A stretch of 38,906 nt of DNA from assembly GCA_017962275.1 (NCBI GenBank), contig JAGCVQ010000048.1, positions 1 to 38,906 of the forward strand. The letters are read 5' to 3'. This DNA comes from Bacteroidales bacterium. GTDB lineage: Bacteria; Bacteroidota; Bacteroidia; Bacteroidales; WCHB1-69. A program made the position numbers and the translations under genes. The notes under the pieces are model-generated. The model was not told the origin of the DNA, did no database searches, and worked only from the letters and a program-made list of their open reading frames with translations. This document shows positions 38,812 to 38,906 of the stretch, one piece after another (position 1 is the first letter of the stretch; each line of letters opens with the position of its first letter).

Positions 38812-38886
38812 GGGGGAAAACAGATGGGCGGCGGTAATAAAGTACCGTAGCCAGATTATGTGACTGCCGCCCATCTGTTCCCCCCC
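38812..38886. repeat. Long imperfect hairpin at the window end
   Basis: Arm 38812-38832 and arm 38866-38886 pair over 21 positions with two mismatches; the inner 14 (AACAGATGGGCGGC and its complement) are perfect. The loop is 33 bases. No coding frame is evident in 38735-38906, so it could be a terminator, an RNA or the end of an element continuing outside. Confidence 0.6.
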
Positions 38887-38906
38887 CTTTCCCCCGAGCG
38901 CGACAC

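Overview
The window looks like a chromosomal segment from a Bacteroidales-type bacterium (phylum Bacteroidota). Three things point there. Most transcription units are preceded by the Bacteroidota -7 box TAnnTTTG rather than by -35/-10 promoters and Shine-Dalgarno sites. Four secreted proteins end in type IX secretion (T9SS) sorting domains with a YPNPA motif. Typical families of the phylum are present, such as FISUMP, PCMD, a DUF6794-like domain and a Porphyromonas-type peptidylarginine deiminase. The genus cannot be named from the sequence.

Region 1 (about 1-6,900) is visibly richer in A+T and looks accessory. It opens with tRNA-Asp. An exact 20-bp copy of the tRNA 3' end recurs at 2134-2153, so about 2 kb lies between two tRNA-end repeats. 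That interval holds a PIN toxin-antitoxin pair, the broken 3' end of a COG2865-like regulator with an NQVS repeat, and a small lipoprotein, but no integrase. Beyond it are a glycosyltransferase fused to a collapsed PCMD protein, an AraC regulator and a DUF6794-like secreted protein.

Region 2 (about 6,950-26,650) is richer in G+C and holds mostly core genes: FISUMP protein, mreB, hsp20 with a textbook sigma-54 promoter, a T9SS protein, holA - endonuclease I - queD, a CBS protein with an HEPN-like motif, a PHP phosphatase, a serine hydrolase, rho with a long AT-hook-like N-terminus, another T9SS protein, folP, a lipoprotein plus tilS, sufS and an SDR enzyme.

Region 3 (about 26,650-38,906) holds infB-nusA, a divergent tRNA-Gln/tRNA-Arg pair, a secreted PPAD-like deiminase, a CtpA-like protease, the pyrH - 2TM - frr - gcvH cluster, comF and a very small lipoprotein.

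The most unusual layer is the intergenic DNA. At least five repeat families recur between genes: (i) two inverted arrays of 11-bp units near 6.8 kb and 38.2 kb; (ii) composite elements of CCCCACAC/GTGTGGGG plus mini-hairpins with TTC/GAA triloops; (iii) 28-bp GTAGAGACGC palindromes; (iv) GTAGGG palindromes, one of them inside a coding region; and (v) about sixteen short tandem arrays of 7- or 8-bp units such as GTTCAAR, GTTAGCA, GTTGAGR and GGTTACAN. The arrays are what the ordinary gene annotation does not explain.
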